NCBI GenBank assembly: GCA_030426845.1
Contig: JAUHXR010000052.1
Location: 1-38,041 of the forward strand
Direction of reading: 5' to 3'
Length of the DNA: 38,041 nt
From: Polyangia bacterium
Lineage (GTDB): Bacteria > Myxococcota_A > Polyangia > Polyangiales > Sandaracinaceae
Part shown: positions 22,496 through 30,917 of the stretch, in pieces
Layout of the letters: each line of letters starts with the position of its first letter
Position numbering within the stretch: position 1 is the stretch's first letter
Position numbers and translations under genes: made by a program
The notes under the pieces: model-generated
What the model saw: the letters and a program-made list of their open reading frames with translations, nothing else
What the model was told of the DNA's origin: nothing
Database searches by the model: none

Positions 22496-25462
22496 ATGAC
22501 CCTGCCCGCCCCCGCTCGCGTCGCGCCGGTCGTCCTGCCCGTGGCCCCCGCCGGGGCGCTGCCCCCCGGCGCCGCGCCGCCGTTCGTCGACCCCGAGGGG
22601 CCCGAGGCGCGGCGTGTCCTGCTTGGGCTCGCGCGCGGGCGGCTCAAGCCGATCCCGCCCGAGCGCCTCGTCGATCACGTGCTCGACCTCCACGACGAGG
22701 ACGGCTGGGATGTCCAGCGAGCCGCATTCGAGGCCATCCTCCGCCGCGCCGATTGCGCGCGGGCCGAGGCGTGGTCGGTCGCGGAGCGCCCCGGTCCTCG
22801 GCAGCCCTACGGCGTCTACCTCACGCGTCGTCGCGGCCCCGGCACCCCCCGCCCGGTCGGCCTCTGGTCGCTCGAGCCGCTGCGGGCGAGCTGCGACTGC
22901 GGCGACTTCCTGCGGAACGGCCTCGGCGTCTGCGTCCACGTCCTCGCCGCGCTCGGCGATCTTTCGTCGCGCCCGCGGATCTTCGCGAAGGCCGACCGCG
23001 CGTCCGCCGCGCTCCCGTCGCTCGACTGGGATCCCGTGCGCCCGCTCCTCGGGGCCGACGAAGCGTGGCAGCGCCTCCGCTTCCGGGAGCGCGGCCCGCA
23101 ACCCACCTTCACACGCGGCTGGCGCGCGGACGGCGAGGGCTGGCTGCGCCCTCCGCGCGGCGCGCGTGCGAGCCGCGTGCTCGCCGACGTCGAGGCCTAC
23201 GTCCGGCGCGACCCGTCGCGCGCCAGCCCGGCCGCGCGCGAGGTGGTCGACGCCGCGCTCGATCGATGCGCAGCGCGCCTCTCGGCCAAGGACGCGGGCC
23301 GCGCGCTCCGCGCCCTCGGCTCGATGAAGCGCGCGCTCTACCCGTACCAGCGTGAGGGCGTGCAGTCGCTGCTCGACGCCGGCCGGCTCCTCCTCGCGGA
23401 CGACATGGGCCTCGGCAAGACCGCCCAGGCGATCGGCGCCTGCCACGCGCTGGCGAAGTCCGGCGCGGTGCGCCGAGGTCTCCTGCTCGTCCCTGCCCCG
23501 CTCAAGGGCCAGTGGGAGCGCGAGTGGGCCGCGTTCACCGACCTGCCGATCGTCCCGGTCGAGGGCCGGCCGGACGCCCGCCGCGCCCTGTACCGAGCGA
23601 CCGCCGAGGGGTTCCTCCTCGTCAACTACGAGCTGCTCCTCCGCGACGCCGAGGCGCTCCGCGCGTGGGCTCCGGAGCTGGTCGTCCTCGACGAGGCGCA
23701 GCGGATCAAGAACGCCGACACCAAGACCGCGCAGGCGGTGAAGACGCTCGCCCCGCGCTTCCGGCTCGCCCTCACCGGGACGCCGATGGAGAACAACCTG
23801 AGCGAGCTCGCCTCGATCGCCGACTGGGTCGAGCCCGGGGCGCTCGCCCCGCGGTGGCGGCTGGGCCCTGTCCACGGGACCACGGGGGGCGCGAGGAACC
23901 TCGACACCCTGCGGGCTCGGCTCGACGGGTGCTTCCTCCGTCGACGGCGCGCCGAGATCCTCGACCAGCTCCCGTCACGCACCGACTCGTTCGTCCCGGT
24001 GCCGATGACCGGGCCGCAAGCGAGCGTCCACCACAAGCACGCGAGAGAGATCGCGCGGCTCACCCAGACGCGCAAGAAGCGGCGCCTCACCCCGCAGGAG
24101 GAGCTCGAGCTCATCAAGCACCTCACGCAGCAGCGGGTCGTCGCCGACGGCCTCGCGCTGCGCCGCTTCGAGGAGGCCTGGCCCGAGCTCCGGGACGAGC
24201 CGCCCACCCCGGAGCGCCTCGCCGAGCTGTTCAGCCCCAAGCTCCTCGCGATCCGCGACGTGCTCTCCAGCCTCGTCGTCGATCAGGGGCGCACGGTGGT
24301 CGTGTTCAGCCAGTGGCGCCGCATGCTCCGCCTCGCCGAGTGGGCGACGCGCGATCTGCTCGAGGGCGCGGGCCTCCGCAGCGTCTTCTTCACCGGGGCC
24401 GAGTCGCTGCGCGCCCGCGACCGGAGCGTCGTCGAGCTGCACGACGACCCGGCGACCCGCGTCCTCTTCTCCACCGACGCGGGAGGCGTCGGCCTCAACC
24501 TCCAGCGCGCGGCCACCGCGTGCGTCCACCTCGAGCCCGCATGGAACCCTGCGGTCACCGAGCAACGGGTGGCCCGCATCCACCGCCTCGGCCAGCGTGA
24601 GCCGATCGACGTCGTCCACCTCGTCGCCCCCGACTCGATCGAAGACCGGATCGTGAAGCGCGGCAGCGCCAAGCGCGCCTTGTTCGACACGCTGTTCGAC
24701 AGCGACGCCGACTCCGTCACCTACGCGAGCGACGTCACCCTCGCCGACGAGGTCGCCACCGAGGTCGGCCCGCCGCCCCCGGACCGCGACCCCGCGCTCC
24801 CGCCGGCGAGCGCGCTGGCCGACGCCCGCGAACCGAACCCGCCGCGGCCGGCCGAGAGGGCCGACGACGGCGCGCACGACACCGACGCGCGGGACAGCGA
24901 GACCCAGCACGCCGACGCTCACGACACCGACGCGCACCACGCCGACGCGCACGACGCCGACGCGCACCACACCGACGCGCACCACACCGACGCGCACCAC
25001 ACCGACGCGCACCACGCCGACGCGCACCACGCCGACGTGCACCACACCGACGCGCACCACACCGACGCGCACCACACCGACGCGCACCACACCGACGCGC
25101 ACCACACCGACGCGCAGCGCGCCGTTCCCCAGTGCACCGGCGCCCGCTGCGTCGGCCCCGCGTCCACCGAGTCGGTCGACCTCGGCGTCGCCACCGTCGA
25201 CGCCGCGGAGGACGGGCCCGCGGCCGAGAGCCCCTGCGTCGGCGCCGCCTGCGGACCCACTCCCCGCGCCGCTCCCGCCCGCGTCGCGACTCGTCGCACC
25301 AACGCGGCCCCGTCCCCCGAGGTCACGCGCGGCCGCCCCTCCGCGATCTCCGTTCAGCGGGCCGACGACGGCCGCCTCGTCCTCTCCGGCTCCGAGGCGG
25401 CGACCCGTGACCTCGCGGCCCTGCTCGCGGAGCTCGTCAACGCTCTGCGCGACGCGGCGTGA
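22496..25462 (+). CDS. SWIM zinc-finger SNF2-family ATPase/helicase with a His-rich repeat tail
   Basis: This 988-aa protein has a SWIM zinc finger at residues 133-148 (Cys133, Cys135, Cys146, His148). The RecA-like SNF2 core follows: motif I DDMGLGKT (302-309), motif II DEAQ (399-402), motif III LTGTPMEN (426-433). The helicase C-terminal domain has DAGGVGLNL and QRVARIHRLGQ (about 660-700). This layout is that of bacterial RapA/SNF2-type DNA translocases, which use ATP to move along duplex DNA and remodel bound proteins. After about residue 745 the conserved part ends. A Pro/Asp-rich linker, 13 tandem DAHHT-type pentapeptides (about 807-871), a segment with two Cys pairs (CTGARC and CVGAAC) and a short conserved-looking end (LVLSGSEAATRDLAALLAEL) follow. 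The tail is absent from typical SNF2 proteins (established family layout) and may bind metal or act as a flexible spacer (inference). Confidence 0.9.
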   Translation: MTLPAPARVAPVVLPVAPAGALPPGAAPPFVDPEGPEARRVLLGLARGRLKPIPPERLVDHVLDLHDEDGWDVQRAAFEAILRRADCARAEAWSVAERPGPRQPYGVYLTRRRGPGTPRPVGLWSLEPLRASCDCGDFLRNGLGVCVHVLAALGDLSSRPRIFAKADRASAALPSLDWDPVRPLLGADEAWQRLRFRERGPQPTFTRGWRADGEGWLRPPRGARASRVLADVEAYVRRDPSRASPAAREVVDAALDRCAARLSAKDAGRALRALGSMKRALYPYQREGVQSLLDAGRLLLADDMGLGKTAQAIGACHALAKSGAVRRGLLLVPAPLKGQWEREWAAFTDLPIVPVEGRPDARRALYRATAEGFLLVNYELLLRDAEALRAWAPELVVLDEAQRIKNADTKTAQAVKTLAPRFRLALTGTPMENNLSELASIADWVEPGALAPRWRLGPVHGTTGGARNLDTLRARLDGCFLRRRRAEILDQLPSRTDSFVPVPMTGPQASVHHKHAREIARLTQTRKKRRLTPQEELELIKHLTQQRVVADGLALRRFEEAWPELRDEPPTPERLAELFSPKLLAIRDVLSSLVVDQGRTVVVFSQWRRMLRLAEWATRDLLEGAGLRSVFFTGAESLRARDRSVVELHDDPATRVLFSTDAGGVGLNLQRAATACVHLEPAWNPAVTEQRVARIHRLGQREPIDVVHLVAPDSIEDRIVKRGSAKRALFDTLFDSDADSVTYASDVTLADEVATEVGPPPPDRDPALPPASALADAREPNPPRPAERADDGAHDTDARDSETQHADAHDTDAHHADAHDADAHHTDAHHTDAHHTDAHHADAHHADVHHTDAHHTDAHHTDAHHTDAHHTDAQRAVPQCTGARCVGPASTESVDLGVATVDAAEDGPAAESPCVGAACGPTPRAAPARVATRRTNAAPSPEVTRGRPSAISVQRADDGRLVLSGSEAATRDLAALLAELVNALRDAA
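24914..25108 (+). repeat. 15-bp tandem repeat encoding 13 DAHHT-type pentapeptides
   Basis: The unit GACGCGCACCACACC repeats 13 times in frame, with variants DAHDT, DAHHA, DAHDA and DVHHT. The central and 3' units are almost identical at DNA level, which points to recent slippage or recombination. It lies inside the SNF2 gene. Confidence 0.92.
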
Positions 25463-25468
25463 CCGCCC

Positions 25469-26242
25469 TCACCCCGCGTGACCGAACCCCGTCGGCCGCC
25501 ACGCGACCGCGCCGGGCAGCACCAGCCGCAGCTCGACGCTCCCCGGCGCGACTCCTCGCTGCCCCGGCTCGCCTTCGAGCACGTGCTCACGGCACGCGGC
25601 CGACGGCTGGCTCATGTCGAGCAGCAGCTCCGCCGCCCGCGCCGCTCCCGCCAGGCTCCCGAGGCTGCTCGCGAATCCGCGGACCACGGTCGCGCGCTCC
25701 CGCGGTTCGGGATCGTCGCCCGCCTCGTCCGTGAGGTGCACGGCCGGGAGCGTCCGCGGCTCGATGGGGCGCGTGGACCACGTCCGGAACGGGAAGCGCT
25801 CGCGGGCGCGCGGCCCGTAGACGAACGACTCCACCGTCAGATGCAGGCCGTCGCCCCCGCCGTCGGCGCAGAGCTCGCTCGGGAGCTCGAGTCTCAACCA
25901 CGTCGGCACGTGCCGCAGCGCCAGCGGCACGTCGGGGTCCGTGTCGAGCGCCGCCGCCGCCGCAAACCGCACCCCGACGCGGCCAGGCCCCCGGTGGAGG
26001 AGCTGCGCCAGCGTGAGCAGCCCGAGGTGACGGAACGCCCGCCGCGAGCCCCACAGCTCCACCTGCGGCACGCGAAACCCCGGCTCGTAGGCGTGCGACC
26101 GCACCTCCGCGATGAGCTCGCCCGCCTCGATCCTCTCCGGCGGCGGCGGCAGGTCCTGCGCGCGCAAAGTGAGCGCCACCGCGTCGTCGACGTCGGGGAC
26201 CCGAGCGGCCACCTCCGCGGCGAAGTCCTCGAGCCGGTCCAT
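25469..26242 (-). CDS. Hypothetical protein
   Basis: This 257-aa protein starts at ATG 26242 (MDRLEDFAAEVAAR). The frame upstream is antisense-like and was dropped. It converges on the SNF2 gene with 6 bp between stops. The N-terminal 50 residues are helical and acidic. A Trp/Phe/Arg-rich middle (WGSRRAFRHLGLLTLAQLLH, about residues 80-100) precedes a beta-like region with a basic aromatic patch (RERFPFRTWSTRPIEP) and a C-terminal strand (SVELRLVLPGAVAW). No signal peptide. I recognise no family. It is the most downstream of four minus-strand genes running from 29080 and probably belongs with them. Confidence 0.6.
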   Translation of the reverse strand: MDRLEDFAAEVAARVPDVDDAVALTLRAQDLPPPPERIEAGELIAEVRSHAYEPGFRVPQVELWGSRRAFRHLGLLTLAQLLHRGPGRVGVRFAAAAALDTDPDVPLALRHVPTWLRLELPSELCADGGGDGLHLTVESFVYGPRARERFPFRTWSTRPIEPRTLPAVHLTDEAGDDPEPRERATVVRGFASSLGSLAGAARAAELLLDMSQPSAACREHVLEGEPGQRGVAPGSVELRLVLPGAVAWRPTGFGHAG

Positions 26243-26355
26243 CCCCCGATGCTGGAGAGAGGACGAAGTCTTGGCAAGCCTCCACACGCGGTCGACCGCG
26301 GTCCGCCAATGGCCGACGGTGGCCTCACCGGGACGGCCGGCGGATCTCCGCGGCT

Positions 26356-27201
26356 TTACCACCACGCGAACCAGCAGTCGTCGCAGATCACGAACCGCTC
26401 CGAGCGACAGACCCGCAGCTCGGCTCCCTTCGCGCACCGAGGGCAGCGTCCCGCGACCCGCGTCGCTCGCGGGGCCGACTGCGCCAGCGCCTCGAGAATC
26501 GGCCGCGACGACTCCCTGAGTCGGGGGCCCTCCACGTCGCGCTGGGCCCGCGGACGCTCGGCCCAGGCACGACGCTCGGCGCGACGGAGCAGGTCGGCCG
26601 CCGGTCCGACGGCGACACCGACAGCCGGCGTCTCCAGCGCGTAGTCGGCCGACACCGCGTGCTCCTCCGCCCAGCGACGGTAGGTGTGCTCAGCCTCGGC
26701 GCTGGCCCGCTCGAGGAGCGCGCGCGCATCGCCGCGTGGTAGCGGACGGCGCTCGAGGAGCGAACGCATCACGGCCTGGTTCGTGTCGGACTTCTGCCCC
26801 AGTCGCGTCAGCAGCTCGCCGATGGCGGCGCCTAGGGAGCGCACGGCCTCGACCGCGCCGCGGGTGAACACGATGTCGCGGATGTCGCTCGCCATGCTCA
26901 GATCCGCGGATCCCGGATGCAGAGCGAGCGGCGGCCGCTCGGGATCGTCCGCGCGAACCTGCGGCGTCGGCATGAGCGACACCAGCATTCGACCGGTGAA
27001 CGGGATCGGCGCACCGACCCGCCCGGCCTCGGCGCGCGTCAGGTAGCCGACGTTGGGCGAGGCCTCGATCGCGCGCAGCGTCACGTGCCCGTCGGTTACC
27101 TCGAACGTCGGCTCGTATACGACCTGCGAGCCGCACGTCGGCGACGCGAGCGTCCCGAGGCCGGACCACCCCTGCGCCAGGTAGGTCCGCTGCTCCAGCA
27201 C
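26356..27201 (-). CDS. Hypothetical protein with a C-terminal zinc ribbon
   Basis: Up to 368 codons are open (to 27462), but the first 85 look non-coding; GTG 27201 is a reasonable start (281 aa) and TTG 27237 another. The start is not supported by a ribosome-binding site. Residues about 10-110 are beta-like (VVYEPTFEVTDGHVTLRAIE). About 110-230 is helical, with GAVEAVRSLGAAIGELLTRL. The C-terminus is a compact zinc-ribbon candidate: CPRCAKGAELRVCRSE, then RFVICDDCW. Two CxxC pairs (CPRC and CDDC) frame it, ending in FAWW. Such ribbons bind one Zn and often nucleic acid or protein. The family is unknown. It is the second of the four-gene minus-strand run. Confidence 0.5.
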   Translation of the reverse strand: MLEQRTYLAQGWSGLGTLASPTCGSQVVYEPTFEVTDGHVTLRAIEASPNVGYLTRAEAGRVGAPIPFTGRMLVSLMPTPQVRADDPERPPLALHPGSADLSMASDIRDIVFTRGAVEAVRSLGAAIGELLTRLGQKSDTNQAVMRSLLERRPLPRGDARALLERASAEAEHTYRRWAEEHAVSADYALETPAVGVAVGPAADLLRRAERRAWAERPRAQRDVEGPRLRESSRPILEALAQSAPRATRVAGRCPRCAKGAELRVCRSERFVICDDCWFAWW

Positions 27202-27229
27202 GACGCGGGGCAGCCGGGCTCGGCGCGAC

Positions 27230-27628
27230 GTGACCAAGCCACGTTGGTATCCGCCCGCCGCGCGCCCTGCAAGCCTGCGTCGCGGCCCGAGGATCGATAC
27301 ACCCCGCAACCCGAGTAGCCACGCGCTCCCCGCGCCGGTAGGCTGGGCGCGCGGCCTCTGCACGCAATCCGACGCAGCGACCCAGCCCGTCGCATGGGTC
27401 GACGTCACATCCACGCCGTCCACGACGCAGGTGACGCCCGACCCGGCGCCCGCCTCCTTCACAAGCCTCTATCTGCTCCGCAACGGCACGCTGCTGGCCG
27501 AGACGGAGGGAGCGGCGCGCTCCGGTCAGCTCTGGGCGATCGAACCCACCGGAGCCTCACCGCTCACCGTCCAGGCGGTTCGCCTTCAGCCCTACCGCTG
27601 TCAGAGCTGCTTGGCGGACGCGCGCTGA
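27230..27628 (+). pseudogene. Possible remnant of a hypothetical gene on the plus strand
   Basis: A 132-codon frame is open. From about codon 65 on it reads as convincing protein (SFTSLYLLRNGTLLAETEGA; GQLWAIEPTG; LTVQAVRLQPYRCQSCL), with moderately G/C third positions. The first half looks random. No convincing start, ribosome-binding site or family. It overlaps the uncertain 5' part of the zinc-ribbon gene on the other strand, so at most one of the two is real there. The gap 27202-27638 holds nothing else. Confidence 0.25.
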
Positions 27629-27638
27629 CCGGCGGCGC

Positions 27639-28262
27639 CTACAACGTCTGCCGCACCCATCGCCAGTCGCGCGCCCACTCGTAGCGGCCGAAGGCGTAGC
27701 TCGTCATGAGGGCGACGGCGGCGTCGGCGCTGACCGTGGACTCGAGCTGGTAGTGGCAGGCCAGCGACACGAGCTGGTGCTCCACGCTGTAGCGCGGGCC
27801 GTCCGCGTAGATCTGCAGGTAGGTCGTCTCGGTCTTCTCGAGGATTGCGAAGGGGTCCGACTCCTGCCCGAGGCGGGGTACGAGGTCGGTGATCATGTCC
27901 CGATGGACCGGATCGTCAACGCCGAACGCGGGGCAGTTGAAGTAGATCTCGCGGTACTCGGCGCCGATGTCGAAGAGGATGTGCGCGGCCGGCGCGACCT
28001 GGTCGGGGGGCACGACCAGGATGAGGAAGCAGTCCTTGTGGTCGGCGGTGACGTGCACCAGCCGCTCACCTGACGCCTCGCAGCGGGTGACGCTCTCGAT
28101 CCGACGCGGGCTCGCCTCCCACGCCTGCAGCCGAAGCTCGGGCCAGAGGCGACGCGCGTCATCGAGCCACGCGGCGAGCTGCGCCTGATCCGGCGGCGGC
28201 GAGACGCGCGCGGCCTGACCGTCGAGGAGCGCGAGGTACTCGTGGAGCTGCAGGAGGCGCAT
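27639..28262 (-). CDS. Immunity-like hypothetical protein
   Basis: This 207-aa protein starts at ATG 28262 with GGAG 7 nt upstream on the coding strand. It has no signal peptide or membrane segment. The central part has alternating beta strands (HKDCFLILVVPPDQV, AEYREIYFNCPAFG). The C-terminal third follows the pattern of several bacterial immunity proteins: TTYLQIYADGPRYSVEHQ, then a helix and SYAFGRYEWARDWRWVRQTL ('YLQ...g...vE... Y..G...W...W.w'). That assignment is by eye. It is one of four minus-strand genes in 25469-29080. Confidence 0.6.
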   Translation of the reverse strand: MRLLQLHEYLALLDGQAARVSPPPDQAQLAAWLDDARRLWPELRLQAWEASPRRIESVTRCEASGERLVHVTADHKDCFLILVVPPDQVAPAAHILFDIGAEYREIYFNCPAFGVDDPVHRDMITDLVPRLGQESDPFAILEKTETTYLQIYADGPRYSVEHQLVSLACHYQLESTVSADAAVALMTSYAFGRYEWARDWRWVRQTL

Positions 28263-28477
28263 CAGCGAGCTCCGTTCGTCTGCCAGGCGGTGGACGCGCC
28301 CGGCCTTCGAGGAGGCAGATCTCGAGGATGGAGGTCTCGTCGACGGGGGGCTGCATGAGGTGGCTCGCGGAGGCTCATGGCGTGACCATCCTACCTCAAC
28401 CGAGGTTGTCGCCGGGGAAGGTCGAGCGAACGGGCGCGGCGAGGCTGCTGGAGACCCTGGCCTTGACGCTCATCGCA
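28263..28477. other. Intergenic stretch between two minus-strand genes
   Basis: I see no gene, hairpin or promoter hexamers in these 215 bp. A minus-strand start at 28356 (MQPPVDETSILEIC) is in a different frame from the downstream gene and could be a residue of a lost N-terminus. Confidence 0.4.
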
Positions 28478-29080
28478 CTAAGGCAGCTTCTCCCGGATCT
28501 TCGGTCGATTGAGCGCTCCTCGAGGGGAGCTCGGCGCGATCGACAGGCGATTGGCGACGACGAGGTACCGCGCGCCGTCGCGCCCGTTGCCGTGGTCGTT
28601 GACGACGCAGTAGGCCCTCGCGCCGTCGGGGATTTCGCCGAGCGCGCGCGACTCCTCCTCGGACGCGAAGCGAATGAGGACGTTCCAGAGATCCGCGTCC
28701 TCGTCGATCGCGCAGTGGTGCACGCCCTCGAAGCGGAGGATCCGTCCGGGGCTGCACCAGTCGCAGCAGACGCCGAGCCAGAGCTCGACTCGCGTCGGCT
28801 CGAGCGCCTGGATCCGCAGGTCCGAGGCGTGAGGCCCGCCGGCCTCCGCGAGGGCCGGCACGTCGGTGCCCGGAGGCTGGCGCTGGTGCGTGGCGATCAC
28901 GCTCCGGATCACGAGGTCGTCGGAGGGCCCGTCGAGCTCGACGAGGACGGCCTCGCCCACCCGGAAGTCGCGGGTGCCGTACACGTTCTGCTCCTCGGCG
29001 AACGGGAGCGGGCCGAAGTGCGGCGCGACGACCGCGCCGGTCCGGGTCTCCGGGTCCCAGGAGTGGATGCGCCAGGTCAT
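28478..29080 (-). CDS. Hypothetical protein with an OB/cold-shock-like N-terminus
   Basis: This 200-aa protein starts at ATG 29080 (MTWRIHSWDPETRTGAVVAP). The first 60 residues (then GPLPFAEEQNVYGTRDFRVGE and AVLVELDG) resemble the strand pattern of a cold-shock or S1-type OB fold: 'g.i..wd...g.G.v'. The RNA-binding aromatic motifs of true cold-shock proteins are not present. The rest is a mixed alpha/beta domain with a Cys-containing loop (CCDWCSPGRILRF) and a C-terminal acidic-to-basic tail. I recognise no family. It is the first gene of the minus-strand run 29080 to 25469. No promoter hexamers are clear. Confidence 0.58.
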   Translation of the reverse strand: MTWRIHSWDPETRTGAVVAPHFGPLPFAEEQNVYGTRDFRVGEAVLVELDGPSDDLVIRSVIATHQRQPPGTDVPALAEAGGPHASDLRIQALEPTRVELWLGVCCDWCSPGRILRFEGVHHCAIDEDADLWNVLIRFASEEESRALGEIPDGARAYCVVNDHGNGRDGARYLVVANRLSIAPSSPRGALNRPKIREKLP

Positions 29081-29237
29081 GAGGCTTTCACTGTCCAAAC
29101 CGGAGCGAGCTCGGACAAGCCGCGACATCGGGTGACGCGTAGTCCAGGGCGGGTTGCGTCATCTTCGACGGTGGGTGCGGCGCTCGGGGAGTCGTCCACC
29201 AGGGACCTGTCGCTGCGCCCCGGTCGGGTCGCTCGGC

Positions 29238-29927
29238 TCACCGGGTCTCGTACAGCGCGAAGGCGGCGCCCTGGGGATCGTCGCAGACGCAGATGCGGTC
29301 GCCATTCGGGAGCACGATCACGCCGAGCGACACGCCTCCCCCCGACTCGACGCGGGCGACCGCGTCGTCGAGCGCGTCGACCGCGAAGAAGTAGGTCCAG
29401 TGCGGGTGGATGCCGGGGCGGCGCGCGACGTCGCCGAACACGCCGACCTCGGGCGCACCTGGAGCGAACGCGAACGGGTGGAAGGTTCCTTGCTCGCCGA
29501 CCTCGATCGGCGCGCCGAACGACCAGCCGAAGAGCGCGCCGTACATCGCCTTGGCGCCTTCGACGTCCTGCGTGTCGAGCGTGTAGAACGCGACCTCCGG
29601 GCCGGCCGCGGGGTCGGGAGCGGGCGCGGGCTTGGCGAGCGCGAGGATCGCGCCGCCCGGGTCGCGGACGAACGCGGCCTCGAGGCCGCCGGGGCGGGTC
29701 CATCTCGGGCCGAGGGCCGTCCCGCCGCGCGCGTGCACCTCGGCCAGGGCGGGCTCGACCTCGCCGACGTCGAGGAAGCCCATCCAGTGAGGGACCGCGC
29801 CGCGCGCGACGGCTCGCTCGGGCAGCGGCACCGCGCCGACCGAGGCGACGCCGAGCACCGCGGCGTAGAAGTCCTCGGCCGCGTCGACGTCGGTGGTGCG
29901 GAGCGTGATCTGGAAGAAGCGCTTCAT
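29238..29927 (-). CDS. VOC-fold (glyoxalase/bleomycin-resistance) protein, two domains
   Basis: This 229-aa protein starts at ATG 29927 (MKRFFQITLRTTDVDAAEDF), with GGAAGGAAA about 10 nt upstream. Two beta-alpha-beta-beta-beta VOC modules are visible. One starts at residue 3 and ends at about 105 (AAFVRDPGGAILALAKP). The other runs from about 118 to 229 (EVAFYTLDTQDVEGAKAMYG... ICVCDDPQGAAFALYETR). This is the layout of the two-domain VOC family seen next to 27-kDa antigen-like proteins. Metal-ligand positions typical of glyoxalase (His, Glu) are not clearly all present, so it may be a binding or resistance protein. Substrate unknown. It is separate from the immunity-like run by 157 bp. Confidence 0.8.
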   Translation of the reverse strand: MKRFFQITLRTTDVDAAEDFYAAVLGVASVGAVPLPERAVARGAVPHWMGFLDVGEVEPALAEVHARGGTALGPRWTRPGGLEAAFVRDPGGAILALAKPAPAPDPAAGPEVAFYTLDTQDVEGAKAMYGALFGWSFGAPIEVGEQGTFHPFAFAPGAPEVGVFGDVARRPGIHPHWTYFFAVDALDDAVARVESGGGVSLGVIVLPNGDRICVCDDPQGAAFALYETR

Positions 29928-30286
29928 GCGGGCTCGGTTTCCTTCCGGGGTCGGGGGCGCGCTCGCTCGATGGCGATCGGTTGCGGAGCACCATAACGTC
30001 CACGCCGTCGTCACCGCTTCGCCAACCGGCAGCTGCTCGCGAGCGGCGAGACGCGCCCCTCGTCATCCGACGCGTGACGCTCTCCCCGGACGCGCCGGCG
30101 GCTCAGGCCGAGAGCGAGATCGCCCTGCCGCTCGTCGACGGCCTGCGCCAGGTCGAGTCGATCGCGGCGGGCCGACAGGCCGGCAGGGCGGAGGGCGCGC
30201 CACCGAATCGGCTCGCTCGTCCGCTCGTCACGAATCTGCTCACGCGGGACGTGCTCGCGGCCGTGTTCGCCTGCGGAGGGGTCGTG
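29928..30286. other. Divergent intergenic region
   Basis: This region separates the VOC gene and the TPR gene. A plus-strand frame around 30070-30240 (VTLSPDAPAAQ...LRQVESIAAG) has fairly native codon use but no start and runs into the TPR gene in another frame. I call no gene here. Confidence 0.4.
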
Positions 30287-30292
30287 TACTCT
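30287..30292 (+). promoter_or_regulatory. Candidate -10 box for the TPR gene
   Basis: TACTCT with 7 nt to ATG 30300, matching the leaderless pattern of other genes here. Confidence 0.45.
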
Positions 30293-30299
30293 GACCGCG

Positions 30300-30686
30300 A
30301 TGACACGGATCGCGGCGGTCGCGCTGGTCCTGGGATCGTTGGTGCCGTCGCTCGCCGGAGCGCAAGAGGCGGTCGATCCCGAGTCGATGGAAGAGGAGGC
30401 GCGAGCGGCGTTCCACCAGGGCCGCGAGGCGTTCGTGGAGGGCCGCTTCGAGTTCGCGCTCGAGCGCTTCCAGGCCGCGTACGAGATGACGGGCCGGCCC
30501 GAGCTCCTCTACAACGTCGGCGCCACGCTCGAGCGGCTGCAGCGCCCGGCGGACGCGCTCGCGGCGCTCCGGGGCTACCTCGATCAGGTCCCCGACAGCC
30601 CGTTCCGCGGCAACGTCGAGGGTCGGATCATCGCGCTCGAGGAGGCGGTGGCCGAGCGACGCGAGCTGGAAGAGCGCGCGGCCTAA
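30300..30686 (+). CDS. Exported TPR protein, ended early by an in-frame TAA
   Basis: This 128-aa frame has a signal peptide (VALVLGSLVPSLAGAQ) and two TPR-like helix pairs (EEARAAFHQGREAFVEGRFE, then ALERFQAAYEMTGRPELLYN and VGATLERLQRPADALAALRG). It ends at TAA 30684-30686. Directly after the stop, the same frame continues with a (GCGGAG)4 Glu/Ala array, a transmembrane segment and a second stop at 30915-30917. One base change (GAA to TAA) would explain the stop, so the intact ancestral protein was probably about 204 aa with a C-terminal membrane anchor. The truncated form would be a soluble periplasmic TPR protein. It is followed by a frameshifted lipoprotein gene. Confidence 0.7.
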   Translation: MTRIAAVALVLGSLVPSLAGAQEAVDPESMEEEARAAFHQGREAFVEGRFEFALERFQAAYEMTGRPELLYNVGATLERLQRPADALAALRGYLDQVPDSPFRGNVEGRIIALEEAVAERRELEERAA

Positions 30687-30917
30687 GCGGAGGCGGAGGC
30701 GGAGGCGGAGGCCGCGAGCCAGCCCGCGGAGCCTCTCCCGGACGAGCCCGGCGTGGCCGAGCAGTGGTGGTTCTGGACGATCCTCGGCGTGGTCGTGGTC
30801 GGCGCCGCGGTCGGCGTAACCCTCGGCGTCGTGCTCTCCGGCGGCCAGCAGGCCCCGCTCCCGGGAGACGAGGGTGTGGTCGTCGAGACGCTCCGCGCGG
30901 CCGAGGTTCGGTTCTGA
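30687..30917 (+). pseudogene. C-terminal part of the TPR gene beyond the TAA
   Basis: 76 sense codons continue in the same frame after the TAA: AEAEAEAEAASQPAEPLPDE, then QWWFWTILGVVVVGAAVGV, a strong transmembrane helix, and a short tail ending VETLRAAEVRF. Codon use is native throughout. GTG codons inside the stretch (for example GTGGCCGAGCAGTGG) could in theory restart translation of a small membrane peptide. The final TGA overlaps the ATG of the lipoprotein gene (TGATG), showing that the ancestral genes were coupled. Confidence 0.7.

Noticed and set aside
23975-25105. Minus-strand frame with RVGVV repeats
   Set aside because: Antisense of the DAHHT repeat in the SNF2 gene, no independent support.
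24914-25108. CRISPR array
   Set aside because: 15-bp units without spacers, in frame inside a gene.
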